This document shows positions 10,625-21,464 of a stretch of DNA of 64,000 nucleotides, piece by piece (position 1 is the first letter of the stretch; the number at the start of each line of letters is the position of its first letter). Location of the stretch: contig JABACO010000010.1 of NCBI GenBank assembly GCA_013339895.1, positions 5,007,585 to 5,071,584 of the forward strand. Direction: 5' to 3'. The stretch comes from Ephydatia muelleri. Its lineage: Eukaryota > Porifera > Demospongiae > Spongillida > Spongillidae. The notes below the pieces were generated by a model, which was not told the origin of the DNA, ran no database searches, and saw nothing but the letters and a program-made list of their open reading frames with translations. A program made the translations under genes and the position numbers.

Positions 10625-12620
10625 TTATAGTACTATTCCATATGCTGGACAGGGTTCCATGTCCTCTCCAGTCAAAGAGGAAGGCAATGTCCTAATCCCC
10701 TGGTATGCACTGTTCTGTTCCAGTTGAATCTGGTATGCATTCTGTTCCAGTTCAATTTGAATGCTCTCCATTTTCCCTTGTAAAGAATTCACACCTTTGT
10801 GATATTGAAATGTCAAAATGTACACATTACCTTTATGTTTATATCTGTACACAGATGTACAGACCACACCCGCAACTGCTGACATCATCAGTGCTGATAC
10901 TGCACAGACAGTCCCATACACTGTGTGATCAGTGTATAACCAATGTATTATCAATCAATAGTATATTCTAATTTCATACATGCAATAAAAAGTGTCCAGA
11001 TAAATGTAGTACCAACTTTGTGCATGTAATACAAATATAACCACTTCTCACTTAAAGTGCTTGGAATTTCTTGAGTTTGATTAGTGTAGTATATTGGAGT
11101 CATTGTAGGAGTAGCCATGTGAATCACAGCTGTATCACATTTAATATGCACTAAAGTAAATAAATCTACAAGCATCCTCACCTGCTTGTGTTTCCTTTGG
11201 TACCATATAAGTAAATGTAGCTGCATTCCCAATTCCAGCTCCATTGACAGCAAAGAATGTAAATAATATTGTACCATTAATCTCAAAAATGGTTGTATAT
11301 TCCCCTCCATAAGATCTAACACTGATGAAAAATGGATCCCTTAGATCAAATGAGTATTTACAAGATGCCAAAGGGTTGCATGTAGTTGGATTATTGATTG
11401 TCTTAGTGTCAGTAGTTAGGTTGTTACTTAGAACATAATGGGAAATGGTGGGAGGGGTTGACACTTGAAGAGAATCTGGTGCTACCCAGAAGAGGTTCAC
11501 AGAACTGTTTGAGATATTCATTCTGATTTGTTGTGGTGGAAGTAGTATGCCTGCCATCATATGGAGAGAAAAAAAAAGAGCAAGATGTATGTGTAAACTT
11601 CATGATCCTGCAAATTGGTGGTCAAAATACTAGGTGATTAATATACCTATCATGAAGAGGGCAAGATAATACTGATCATGAATACAAATTATGTACCTTG
11701 AAGAAATAGTTTTACTGGTTTACTTGACTGATGGTTAAATAATGAATCCTGCACTGTACAGATCACTGTAATGTTGTTGTTGGCTTTGGTGGTTGGAACA
11801 ATGAGCTGAGAGGACACAGTAAGTCCATCTGGTGATATGATGAAGGGTGTGTATTGTATTCCTTTATTGAGTACATATGATGAGCCAGTGATCTGTCCAT
11901 TCACTGTCCACAGAAGTGATGTTCCATTTCCAGAGCAGTTGAATGTAAATGTTGATGCATTGTTCTCAAATGTTGTGTAGTATTGAGATGGTAAAATGAT
12001 AACACTGGCATCTACAAGAGGTAATAGAAGTTATATTGATTTCCTGCATGGAATGACAACAAACTCTTATTGTAAAAATCATGAATGCCATGAGAGGCTG
12101 TGATTGATGAGATCATAGCACAACTCGGAGTATCTGTCATGGAGTTGTAAGGCTCTGAATTTTTAATTAGCTATACAATATCATTTCTATTGCGCGTACT
12201 GGAAATGTTATAATGTATATGCTAGGTCCCAGATGTGTGTGGTTGAAATGCTTTTCCCGTTCACTTGGAACGTTGATGTACTATCATATAGTAAACAGGT
12301 TGATGAAAACGCATATAAACGCGGTCTTGTGGGATGCCAGATTGATGCATGCCACCACCGGTGCCGCATCCTTTGCAAATGGTAGTTTATTTCCATATAG
12401 TTGTAACAAATATGACCTCGCGCGGGTAATGGGAAGTTCAACAACATGTGTGTTTTGTATATCTTTCTATCCAAACATGCAAATGCTTGTCAAAACAGAA
12501 GGAAAGGATTATCATCATAAACGATACACGATAATAAAGTTTACTACATGTACACTTACTAGCAAATGCCATAACAGCGATGAGGAAATGTGACGAGTAG
12601 TTCGCAGTCTTGCTATTCAT
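10625..12620 (-). CDS. Single-pass membrane protein with signal peptide, Ig domain, FN3 domain and short cytoplasmic tail (5 exons, about 372 aa)
   Basis: Exons by GT-AG and phase: 12560-12620 (signal peptide, Met at 12620, core FLIAVMAFA), 11697-12011 (Ig-like: FNC ... LLWTVNG ... VICTVQD), 11182-11550 (FN3-like: VNLFWVAP ... FFAVNGAGIGNAATFTY), 11052-11129 (short Ser/Thr/Pro-rich stalk) and 10625-10920 (transmembrane segment near YGTVCAVSALMMSAVAGVV, then a tail). All internal introns are phase 1, as is usual for shuffled extracellular modules, and the codons join cleanly. Many N-glycosylation sequons fit an extracellular location. The tail has a short internal repeat (IQ-ELEQN-AYQ twice). 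Inferred role: cell-surface recognition or adhesion protein; no orthologue is recognised. A decayed duplicate lies at 14867-16800. The last acceptor (10921-10922) has a weak pyrimidine tract and is the least certain junction. Confidence 0.75.
12130..12235 (+). repeat. Core of a short interspersed inverted-repeat element
   Basis: This tract contains gagttgtaaggctctgaa, then an AT stretch, then attgcgcgtactggaaat and gctaggtccc. It matches the interior of the inverted-repeat elements at 42564-42823 (same strand) and 48120-48322 (opposite strand). Its own terminal repeats are not recognisable. It lies in the first intron of the Ig/FN3 gene and was duplicated along with copy A. Confidence 0.7.
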
Positions 12621-14149
12621 CTCTTCTATTTGTACAGTGCTATAGGAACCGAAGCAATTGGTTCAATGTGTGAAACAAAATGTTGTGTTGCATATATGCC
12701 TTGTTTGTTTGTGTTTGTATATGATATTTATTATGTAGGAAAGTATACGGTATGATTAATTTGTTTTAATTATTATGTTTTATTTTAGAAAACGTTCTGC
12801 TCTCCCATGAAGCGTTAATAAACTGCTTAAACCAGTCATTTGGTTCACACTAGCGGTCAACGTACAGGTGTTCGTACCTAGCTATTCATGTTGCAGTTAT
12901 AGGCAAGGTTTATTTTTTAATCATTATTAAACTTATTGACTATAATGAAATACAATTACAGATCACACAAAGTCATGAGGCCAGGATCTCCCTAGCCAAG
13001 AGGGCTCTGGAGATCACATTCAGCCTGCATGCTGGCAATGCAGCCATGTCTGATATGTTGTGGAGTGAAAGGCTAAATTTTGAAAGCCATTTACTCTAAC
13101 TCACTTTTTTTTTATTTTGTGCTCGTGAATCAAATACACAGTTTACACACATATGCACACACAATACAAACACCGATTTTAGCAATGAATACGTTATTTC
13201 ATTTGTCTTTTTTTAATATACCACATGCATAACATAATAAAACCTACGTACAAAATTCATTGTTACAGGCTTCCCACATGCCAAACTAGAAGTCCTCGAC
13301 ATTGTACAGTATCACACAATAACGTAGTACCTATGTGGTGTGATCTACCTGTAGCTAGCGCGCAATGCGCATGCTTAAAAATTGTGACGGGAAGGCATAT
13401 CTTTTGGTATTAACCTGCTCCAATCAAAACATTACATTACTTTCGCTATTCCAATGGATGGAGGGGAACCAGTAAATCCCCACGAATACGTAGCTAACCA
13501 CCGTAGATCATGTAACTGATTTATCCTATACCCCCATTGTGATTGAATAGCTCCTCAAAAAGAGAGAAAACGCAGTGCTTATCGATGCTCAGAGCACTTA
13601 CTTCGTCACCAGACCTTCCCAATTTGTTCGCTACGTCACTTGGTGCAGCAATCCAGCTCAGCGAATGAGGGAAGTGTTTTGCAGTGCTTACGCAATGCTC
13701 TTGTTACCGAAACTGTACATTCACATTGCCAATTCATCACGTGACGCATGGCTTTGCGGGCGCGGTGAGGTATCTTAGAAATGCGGTAGGGCGCAGACAT
13801 TTCTTATTTAGTAGCAGCAACCTTCAATTTCACGTATTCATGTTAAAGTTCGCTGTTTCGCAGTTTGCCTACACACATGGCCAAACAGCAACTCTGTAAA
13901 CACAATGGTACGTCTTGACTTCAATGCCGCCTGTCAGTTTCCTCCGCTCATCCATATCATTCAATGCATCCGAGGAGCTTGTTCATCAGATCAAAGGGTC
14001 ATGTACCCTACAGTGCCCCTCTGTCTGTAGACCTAGTGCACAATGAGTGTAGGTTCGCTTTGGTCTAGAAGTCAAACAGTAGTTGCTGATGATAAATATT
14101 ATTTTATTTTTATACTTCAAAAATATAAAAACAAAGAAAAGCAAAAAGG

Positions 14150-14545
14150 TCAATTTCTAGATTCGAACTCGAACTTATTCCACAGATGAGTGAGATTAAT
14201 TGCCACTTGCATCTGGTTGGAGTGATTCCACCAAGAAGCATTTCATCTACCCACAACACCACACTATAGAATGCACTCCTAAGGCGTTAGCATGGAGATT
14301 GAGTCTATATAAAAAGAGGCCCAAGTAGTAGATAACTACTTTATTTTGAGTCTGCAAAGGTAGTGATGTTCTCATGACCATGTACCACAGGCAGATCTTT
14401 CATTAGAAACTGCTTGGCGATGGGAACACAGGATGCTGTCAACCTTATTAAAAATAATAGAGACCACATGTGGCATACCTTTCATCCTCAACGTAAGAAC
14501 TGGTCACATGCTGACTGTAGCTGAGGGTATCCTGGCCTTTGAAAC
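14150..14545 (-). repeat. Interspersed repeat with a tRNA-like promoter motif (SINE candidate)
   Basis: About 400 bp here match 25548-25930 in the same order and orientation. On the minus strand both copies contain GAGTTCGAATC, close to the internal B box of tRNA genes, and an A-box-like CTTGGTGGAATCA about 45 bp upstream. A tRNA-derived SINE read on the minus strand is the simplest interpretation. No convincing full cloverleaf is visible, so a plain repeat is possible. It sits between the two copies of the segmental duplication. Confidence 0.5.
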
Positions 14546-14866
14546 GTCGTTAACGTGTATATAAACTGTATAATTATGCATGTAACAGTGCCAATTGAAG
14601 TGTATATATGCTGCCTCTAGCTAGTTTTAGCAGTTATAAATCATTTATTGAATTAACTGTAATTATTGCAATGGTATGGGCTGGCCAGAGCTGGGATATA
14701 CCATTAATAATTAGATGGTTACATTTAACACACAACTCAAGTGTTATGTCAAATGATAAATCTACACTCAAGTTTACAACAGTATATACACATTTCAACT
14801 TTTGATATTTAATCAAGTGGCACTACCATTCCATTGTAGTCTTGCAGCTGCGCAATAGCTGCCATT

Positions 14867-16800
14867 TTATAGCTCTATTCCATATGCTGGACAGGGTTCC
14901 ATGTCCTCTCCAGTCAAAGAGGAAGGCAATGTCCTAATCCCGTGGTATGCACTGTTCTGTTCCAGTTGAATCTGGTATGCGTTCTGTTCCCCCAGTTCAA
15001 TTTGAGTGCACTCCATTTCCCTACAAAAGAATTCACACCTTTGTGATATTGAAATGTCGAAATGTACACATTACCTTTATTTTTATATCTGATGTACACA
15101 GATGTACAGACCACACCCACAACCGCTGATATCATCAGTGCTGATACTGCACAGACAGTTCCATACACTGTGTGATCAGTGTATAACCAATGTATTATCA
15201 ATCAATAGTATATTCTAATTTCACACACGCAATCAAAAGTGTCACCAAATAAATGTAGTACCAACTTTGTGCATGTAATACGAATATTCCACTTCTTACT
15301 TAAAATGTGGAATTTCTTGTGTTTGAGTAGTGTAGTTCACTGGAATCATTGTAGGTGTGGCCATGTGCATCACAGAAGTATCAGTTGTTTAAAACTATTT
15401 TGGATTCTGTACAGAAACATTTAATATGTACCAAAGTAAATAAATGTTTCCTTTGATACCATATGCATAAAAGTAGCTACATTCCCATTTCCAGCTCCAT
15501 TGACAGCAAAGAATGTAAATAATATTGTACCTTTAATGACAAAAATGGTTGTATTTACCCCTCCATAACATCCAACACTTATGAAAAATGGATCCCTTAG
15601 ATCAAGTGAGTAGCACAGGGTTGCATGTAGTTGGATTATTGAATGTCTTTGTTCCATTTGTTAGATTGTTACTTAGAACATAATGGGAACTGGTAGGAGG
15701 AGTCGAGCATCTTGTGCTACGCAGAAGAGGATCACAGAACTGTTTGAGATATTCATTCTGATTTGTTGCGGTGGAAGTAGTATGCCTGCCAGCATGTGTA
15801 GAGAAAAAAAAGAGCAAGTTGTATGGGTAAACTTCATGATCCTGAAAATTGGTGGTCAAAATACTAGGTGATTAATATACCTATCATGAAGAGGGCAAGA
15901 TAATATTGATCATGAATACAAATTATGTATGTATGCTGTACCTTGAAGAAATAGTTTCACTGGATTACTCGTCTGATAGTTAATAAATGATAAATCCTTC
16001 ACTATGCAGATCACTCTAATGTTGTTGTTAGCTTTGGTGGTTGGAGCAATGAACTAAGAGGATAAGTCCATCTGGTGATATAATGAAGTGTGCGGGATAC
16101 ATATGATGACCCAGCTGACTGTCCATCCACTGTCCACAGAAGTGATGTTCCATTTCCCATGTTGTGTACACTGGCATCTGCAAGAGGTAATAAAAGTTAT
16201 GCTGATACTCAGCATGGAATGAGAACACAAAATCATGAATGCAGGAGAGACTGCGAGACGGCGATTCATGAGATCATAGCACAAATTGGAGTATCTGTCA
16301 TGGAGGTAAGGCTCTGAATATTTCATTAGCCATACCATTCATCATTTCTATTGCGCGTACTGGAAATGTTATAATGTGTATGCTAGGTCCCAGATGCTGA
16401 AATGTATGTGATATCAACGCAATGCAATGGTTTGCCCGTTCACTTAGAAAGTTTATGTACTATCATATAGTAAACAGGTTGATGAAAGCGCATATAAAGG
16501 CGGTCTTGTGGATGTCAGATTGATGCATGCCACCGCTGGTGCCGCATCCTTTGCAAATGGTAGTTTATGTGTAACAAATATGACCTCGCGCGGGTAATGA
16601 AAGTTCAACAACATGTGTGTTTTGTATATATCATTCTATTCAACCATGCAAATGTTTGTCAAAACAAAAGGAAAGGATTATCTGATGAATTATCATAAAC
16701 TATACATGACAATAAAGTTTACTGCATGTACACTTATACTAGCAAATGCCATAACAGCGATGAGGAAATGTAATGAGTAGTTCGCCGACTTGTTATTCAT
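14867..16800 (-). pseudogene. Decayed duplicate of the Ig/FN3 membrane protein gene
   Basis: The exons line up with the intact copy at 10625-12620. The signal-peptide exon is present (Met at 16800, FLIAVMAFA core), but the Ig exon has lost about 70 bp around 16160 and more near 16095. The FN3 exon has a deletion near 15612-15620 that shifts the frame. The tail exon carries small insertions and deletions (near 14990 and 15020), and the small stalk exon is weak. No single reading frame can join these parts, so I call it a pseudogene. Transcription cannot be judged from the sequence. Confidence 0.75.
16285..16390 (+). repeat. Duplicated core of the short interspersed element
   Basis: Copy-B counterpart of 12130-12235, with the same attgcgcgtactggaaat and gctaggtcccag signatures and a few substitutions. 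It came with the segmental duplication and is not an independent insertion. Confidence 0.65.
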
Positions 16801-17280
16801 CTCTTCTATTTGTACATTGCTATAGGAACAAAAGCAATTGGTTCAATGTGTGAAACAAAATGCATTCATAATAAAATATGTACAACCATCAGGCATATCT
16901 TTCGATATTGACCTGCTCCAATCAAAACATTAAATTACTTTCGCTATTCCATACGATGGAGTAAATCGCCTCGAATACGTAGCTAACCACTGTAGATTAT
17001 GTAACTGATTTATTCTACATCCCATTGTATGATTATTCAATTGAATAGCTCTTCAAAAAGAGAAAAAACGCAGTGCTTATCGATGCTTACGAAAATCACT
17101 TCATCACCAGACCTTCACGCTACATCACGTGATGCAGCAATCCAGCTCAGCGAATGAGGGAAGTGTTTTGCAATGCTTACAGAAAGCTCTTATTACCGAA
17201 ACAGTACATTCACATTGCCAATTCATCACGTGACGCATAGCGTCGCGGGCGCGGTGAGGTATGTTAGAAATGCGGTAGGG

Positions 17281-17356
17281 ACCAGACATTTCATACTTAG
17301 TAGCAGTAACCTTCAATTTCACGTGAAATTGAAGGTTGCTGCTAGAAATGTCTGGT
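17281..17356. repeat. Near-perfect palindrome, local inverted duplication
   Basis: Arms of about 34-42 nt meet at a CACGTG centre near 17320-17325: accagacattt ... cttcaatttc is repeated inverted as gaaattgaag ... aaatgtctggt. Copy A of the segmental duplication has only the left arm (13793-13835), so the right arm was added after the duplication. Confidence 0.85.
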
Positions 17357-17358
17357 TT

Positions 17359-17528
17359 CACAGCAAAAAAACGCGTAGAATCAATTCTTGATTTTCAATT
17401 GATTTGCCACTTACATTCTGGTACATATTGTTAACGGTTTGTACCAGGTATGTAAACATTTTGTACCAGAATGTAAGTGACAAATCAATTGAAAATCAAG
17501 AATTAATTCTACGCGTTTTCTTGCTGTG
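17359..17528. mobile_element. 170-bp hairpin (foldback) element
   Basis: Terminal inverted repeats of about 65 nt start with CACAGCA and include ACGCGTAGAAT and CTTGATTTTCAATTGAT. They enclose a loop of about 35-40 nt. No ORF. Copy A of the duplication lacks it at the matching point (around 13836), where the flanks join directly. The size and long arms suggest a MITE-like element; a clear target duplication is not visible because the left side adjoins the palindrome at 17281-17356. Confidence 0.75.
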
Positions 17529-17719
17529 CACGTATTCATGTCAAAGTTTGCTGTTTCGCAGTTTGCCTACACACATGGCCAAACATCATAAAACACAATG
17601 CTGCGTCTTGACTCCAATGACGCCTGTCCTCCGCTCATCCATTCAATGCATGCGAGGAGCTTGTTCATTGGATCAAAGGGTCATGTACCATACAGTGTCC
17701 CTCTCTCTGTAGACCTAGT

Positions 17720-20119
17720 TAGGTACTTGAACATTTAACGTACGCGTACCAAAAAATGATGATCTAATAACACGATGAAAATTGTGACTGGATTTGTGTA
17801 TTGAACGTGTGCACCGTGCGAAAAAGGAAGCTCGTTTGTGTTGGTTAACTGCAATTTTGACCTCTGCTGTGTTCCTATAGTAGTTGAGTAAGTGTACTAT
17901 GAATTGATACTGTTGAAACTGATCGTAATTTACTTGTCTAGTTACCTTCGTACGTTGAAAAATAGGTACTTTTTATAAGTTGAACATTTTCTTCATATGT
18001 CAAGCGGCAGGGAAAAATACGTTTTGAACAGTTAGAAAGGGTCATAATCTAGCTGCCTTTTGAATAGTATCAAATTCGGTTGATGCGCAAGGGGTTATAT
18101 GACGGCATGTGTCTATTCGTTTCATACTGGCGTCAGGTGCACCCATATTATCTGAAAATACCAATATGCCTTAAGAAGTGTCTTCTGCATTTGAATTTAT
18201 GCTTTAACAAAAAGCAGCATCGTTCTTTCAACCGCCAAGGTTCTGTGTCTAGCGATTCTAATTAAAAATCACCTAATCCTTCGAGTGGCAGAAATTTCGA
18301 TTTCAGATACATGTAGCTTGAGTACTAGAAGTCAAGGCATTTAATTTTCGTAACTCTTGGGTGATGCGCAAGGCTTGTTTTATTGGTGTTCTGGTCCCCA
18401 GACCAATATAGTGCACATGAGAAATAAATGGAATAGGTTTAAGATTTGGTTACCAAATTGCATTTAAAATTGTATTTTATATTAGGATGAAGACTGCAGC
18501 TGATTTGAAGAAGTTAATTGATGTTTTCAAGAGTGATGTCAGTGAAAATAATACCTTACAGGTGTCAATGATAAGAAAAGGATTGGTGATGTACATGCAT
18601 ATCAACTTGACAAACAAGAACATCACCCAAACAGCCAAAATGGTGGCACTTCTTGATTCAGGAAATAGAATTAATGTGAATGCATTACAAAGTTCAATTC
18701 AGCACTTCCTAACAGCAATGGCTACATTGAAGAAGAACCTTACACTTAATTGGGATGCTATCATCCAACTTCAAGATGAACAATTCACTCTGCCTATGCA
18801 ACCCTCTATTGACACAACACACACATCTACTGTTGTAAATCTTTCTCCTGATCAAGCAGGACCCAGCAATTTGTTGTCCCCACTGTCTACAAAACTAAGA
18901 AGTGGTTGCAGTAGATGTGCAAGTACAAGATCATTACTGAAGCAGATGTCAATATCAAAGAGGGTGATTAAACAAAGGCTTCAAATTCTTTTGCACAGAA
19001 ATGAACAGAATCGTAAGCTGAAGCAATCATTATTCAGGAAGGTAAGGATTGCTCGTAATGTTTCAGAGAAAGAATACTTGGCTGAAATATTGCTAAGGCT
19101 TATAACTGGTGTTGTAGATGTTATTGAGCATCAAATGAAAGAGTATATTGAAGGTAGTTTAGCCAACATTCCTCCTGCCATCGCTGCTCAAACATTATCA
19201 GCACCGGCACATAACATGTTTGCTGAGCAGACCCTTGGGCTGGCTGACCATCTGATGAGACAGGCACCTAACATTACAATAGGATTTGTGGATGGGAAAG
19301 TTAAAAGCAAAATTAACAAAACTCTTAATTGGCTTTCAAACAAAACTGGAGATGAGCAAGGCAATATTGTAAAATTTTGTATAAAACAAGGTAGAAAGAG
19401 TAAAGCCCTTTGCCAATCACATGAAGAATATGTTGCCAAGATGCAAGATGAAAGGCTCATTGAAAAAAATCAGAAAAAAGATAGCAGATTCCGAAAAACA
19501 CTACAAAAGAAGTTAAATAGTGTTGCAGAGGGCAGATCTGAGTTGTCTGTAGAGTTTGCAGACCTAACTGATGACCAGATGAAAACTATTTTAGAAGTAC
19601 TAGCCAATCCTTGCACAATAAATGGACTCTACTGTGAACATTTGTGGTTTGTTAACCAGCAGAATGTTATGTATAAAGGTCATGTTATCGATGTAAAATG
19701 CTCAACAACACCCAAAGTTACTATTGGAAATACGAAGAAACGGAGGAAGAAGGAGAAGACGTTACAATGACATTGATTGAATTTTTAGTAGACTGTATTA
19801 ATGGTGATCTACAGATCAACGAACCTGCTACATTTTAGTAATTAGAAATGTGTACTGAATATGATAGTAATGTTTGGCTTAATAACTTTTTGTTTTGCAA
19901 TAACTGTAGCAAAAAAAAGGCAAACCGTCACAATTTTTTTCTTCACTCCAGCATCATACCGCGTACATGCAAAACTGAGCATTTGAAATGCCGCAACTTC
20001 GGAAATACTGTACCTATAAATACAAATAAGGTATCTTTTTAATGCGCATATTTTCCTCTTTCATTTTATATTAAAATCGCCGCATTTGGTGCGATTTGAA
20101 AAAAATGTTCAAGTACCTA
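17720..20119 (+). mobile_element. 2.4-kb element with 17-bp terminal inverted repeats, 7-bp target duplication and one 427-aa ORF
   Basis: The left end reads TAGGTACTTGAACATTT and the right end is its exact reverse complement. Both sides are flanked by ACCTAGT (17713-17719 and 20120-20126). The homologous place in copy A (about 14031-14037) has ACCTAGT once with no insert, and the flanks match on both sides, so this is a pre-insertion site. The element therefore moved in after the segmental duplication. Its only long ORF is at 18487-19770. A 12-bp direct repeat (tgatgcgcaagg) occurs at about 18081 and 18361. Target length and termini do not fit TA (Tc1), TTAA (piggyBac), 8-bp (hAT) or 9-bp (Mu-type) patterns. 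I do not recognise the superfamily. Confidence 0.85.
18487..19770 (+). CDS. 427-aa protein of an unrecognised transposon-borne family
   Basis: A single exon opens at ATG 18487, in the middle of the inverted-repeat element 17720-20119. Visible parts: a helical N-terminus (1-110); a low-complexity linker (about 110-145); a CxxC motif (GCSRCASTR); a long basic region (150-205); a central block EYLAEILLRLITGVVDVIE with AAQTLSAPAHNMFAEQ and LGLADHL, which is conserved in the fragment at 10152-10364; and a charged probable coiled coil (about 310-365). Near the C-terminus GLYCEHLWFVNQ with VMYKGHVIDV resembles a small Tudor- or chromo-like beta barrel (inference), and the end is very basic (KKRRKKEKT). 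I do not see a convincing DDE triad, HUH motif, tyrosine recombinase or reverse transcriptase signature. It may be a divergent transposase, or an accessory protein mobilised in trans. Composition is AT-rich, like its element. Confidence 0.75.
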   Translation: MKTAADLKKLIDVFKSDVSENNTLQVSMIRKGLVMYMHINLTNKNITQTAKMVALLDSGNRINVNALQSSIQHFLTAMATLKKNLTLNWDAIIQLQDEQFTLPMQPSIDTTHTSTVVNLSPDQAGPSNLLSPLSTKLRSGCSRCASTRSLLKQMSISKRVIKQRLQILLHRNEQNRKLKQSLFRKVRIARNVSEKEYLAEILLRLITGVVDVIEHQMKEYIEGSLANIPPAIAAQTLSAPAHNMFAEQTLGLADHLMRQAPNITIGFVDGKVKSKINKTLNWLSNKTGDEQGNIVKFCIKQGRKSKALCQSHEEYVAKMQDERLIEKNQKKDSRFRKTLQKKLNSVAEGRSELSVEFADLTDDQMKTILEVLANPCTINGLYCEHLWFVNQQNVMYKGHVIDVKCSTTPKVTIGNTKKRRKKEKTLQ

Positions 20120-20183
20120 ACCTAGTGACAATGAGTATAGGTTCACTTTGGTCTAGAATTCAAACAGTAGTTGCTGATGATAA

Positions 20184-21071
20184 ATGTCACAGCAATTCGA
20201 CCGTCCGCATGCGGGTGATTGCAAAATCCGCAATCAGTCACGCATCCGTGCAGACAACAAAACGTGTGCTTACGGCTATCGAGATCATAACAAATTTGAA
20301 AATTCACCGTCCAATTCAGTACGGGAATTCTCAGCCTTATCAATTTTTAATTAACCGTGTCAATTTATTTGCCAAACCTTAGAATACGCTGTCTGTAGTG
20401 TCACTGTGAGTCTACTACGCCGATTATTTGAAAGGTATGTGATCATGCATGTCATTTGACTACAAGCTCGGCTAGTTTTTTACGCCAGAATTATGAGCAT
20501 GGATTGAAATTGGAGTAGCTCCGATGAACTTGTGTCCACTAGCGCGCTGAAACAAGCTGATACTGTACCCATGATTTTTCCTGCATTTGTGTTGTCTAGG
20601 AGACCTATTCCGTTATACGAGGCTTCATCGGACGATAAATTGGAGTTCTCTTGAAACATTATTCCCTTCCATTCACCTGGAGACAATGAAGTTGCTGTGC
20701 AGTATAATTCTACAATATTATTGCAATGCATACACTGTATCATCTTGTTGCTTACTTCACTAATTAACGCTCACTTGCATTAGAATTTTTGATTTGCAGT
20801 ATTTAACGCTCACCCGATAGTGATAGAAGACCTATCTGGCTCAACGTACAAAACTACATGTGCATCACACTCGGATCCGGGCGGGCAGTCTTGTTTACGG
20901 TAGGCCTACGCGGTACTAATTTCTAACTCATACATCTTGAGTACTGTTTAGTGATATTGTACTCTACATAGTAAACTCAGAATCAGGGGCGTAGGAAGTG
21001 AAGCTTACGTTTGCTATTATAATCCTTACTAGTGTGACAGTGTGATAAGGGTACGCGTATTTGCGGGCAAA
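20184..21071. other. Gene-free stretch
   Basis: No coding region I can support. A minus frame at 20480-20743 has no recognisable domain. Confidence 0.3.
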
Positions 21072-21097
21072 CCCCCCCCCCCCCCCCCCCCCCCCCC
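21072..21097. repeat. Homopolymer C tract
   Basis: 26 consecutive C residues followed by TCC and A8. Long G/C runs like this are prone to assembly or sequencing error, so the true length is uncertain. Confidence 0.9.
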
Positions 21098-21464
21098 TCC
21101 AAAAAAAACAGCGCGGGCAGTGAACTCGCCATAGTAGATCAATCTTTTACATGTATGGTACAAGGCTCATGTGTATCGATTCGTGATTTACTTTATTGCA
21201 GAGAAAATGTCAAGGTGCATCTCAATAGTCAATTCATAATCCTGGTTCTATTTTACCAGAGAGACCTGATGGTTGTGGCTTACTCTCCATTGAGGACCAA
21301 GACCAAGGCCACTTGTGTAAGTGAAAATCTCTGTTGTAAAGTCATAGGGACAGCGTTTGTGGTAGAGCAAGTGTAAATGTGTGCATCCACGCACATGTAT
21401 GTTTGTGTACAAGTAGTACATTGGATATGTTTAAAGTGAGTGTGAGGGGTGTGGCTATCCTGTT

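Larger units (their letters stand above)
10441..14085. repeat. Tandem segmental duplication, copy A
   Basis: This block and 14658-20183 share the same order of sequence: the Ig/FN3 gene, its 5' flank, and a right-hand segment ending in a tract around gtagacctagt and tttggtctagaa. Copy A has about 700 bp (roughly 12695-13385) that copy B lacks, and it lacks the three insertions found in copy B. The left limit is where similarity starts (atggtatgggctggcc); the right limit is at gttgctgatgataaat. Limits are good to about 20 bp. Confidence 0.85.
14658..20183. repeat. Tandem segmental duplication, copy B (interrupted by insertions)
   Basis: Homologous to 10441-14085 in the same orientation. Copy B carries deletions in its Ig/FN3 gene, a palindromic duplication (17281-17356), a hairpin element (17359-17528) and the 2.4-kb element 17720-20119. 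After the last insertion, copy-A-like sequence resumes at 20120 and continues to about 20183. Confidence 0.85.

Noticed and set aside
10830..10870. A tiny 36-nt intron in the tail exon of the Ig/FN3 gene
   Set aside because: A GTAATG and a downstream AAAG fit a donor and acceptor, but 36 nt is too short for a normal intron and the sequence stays open without splicing.
14150..14260. Functional tRNA gene on the minus strand
   Set aside because: Only B-box and weak A-box similarity; no cloverleaf could be drawn, and the motif is part of a longer repeated sequence.
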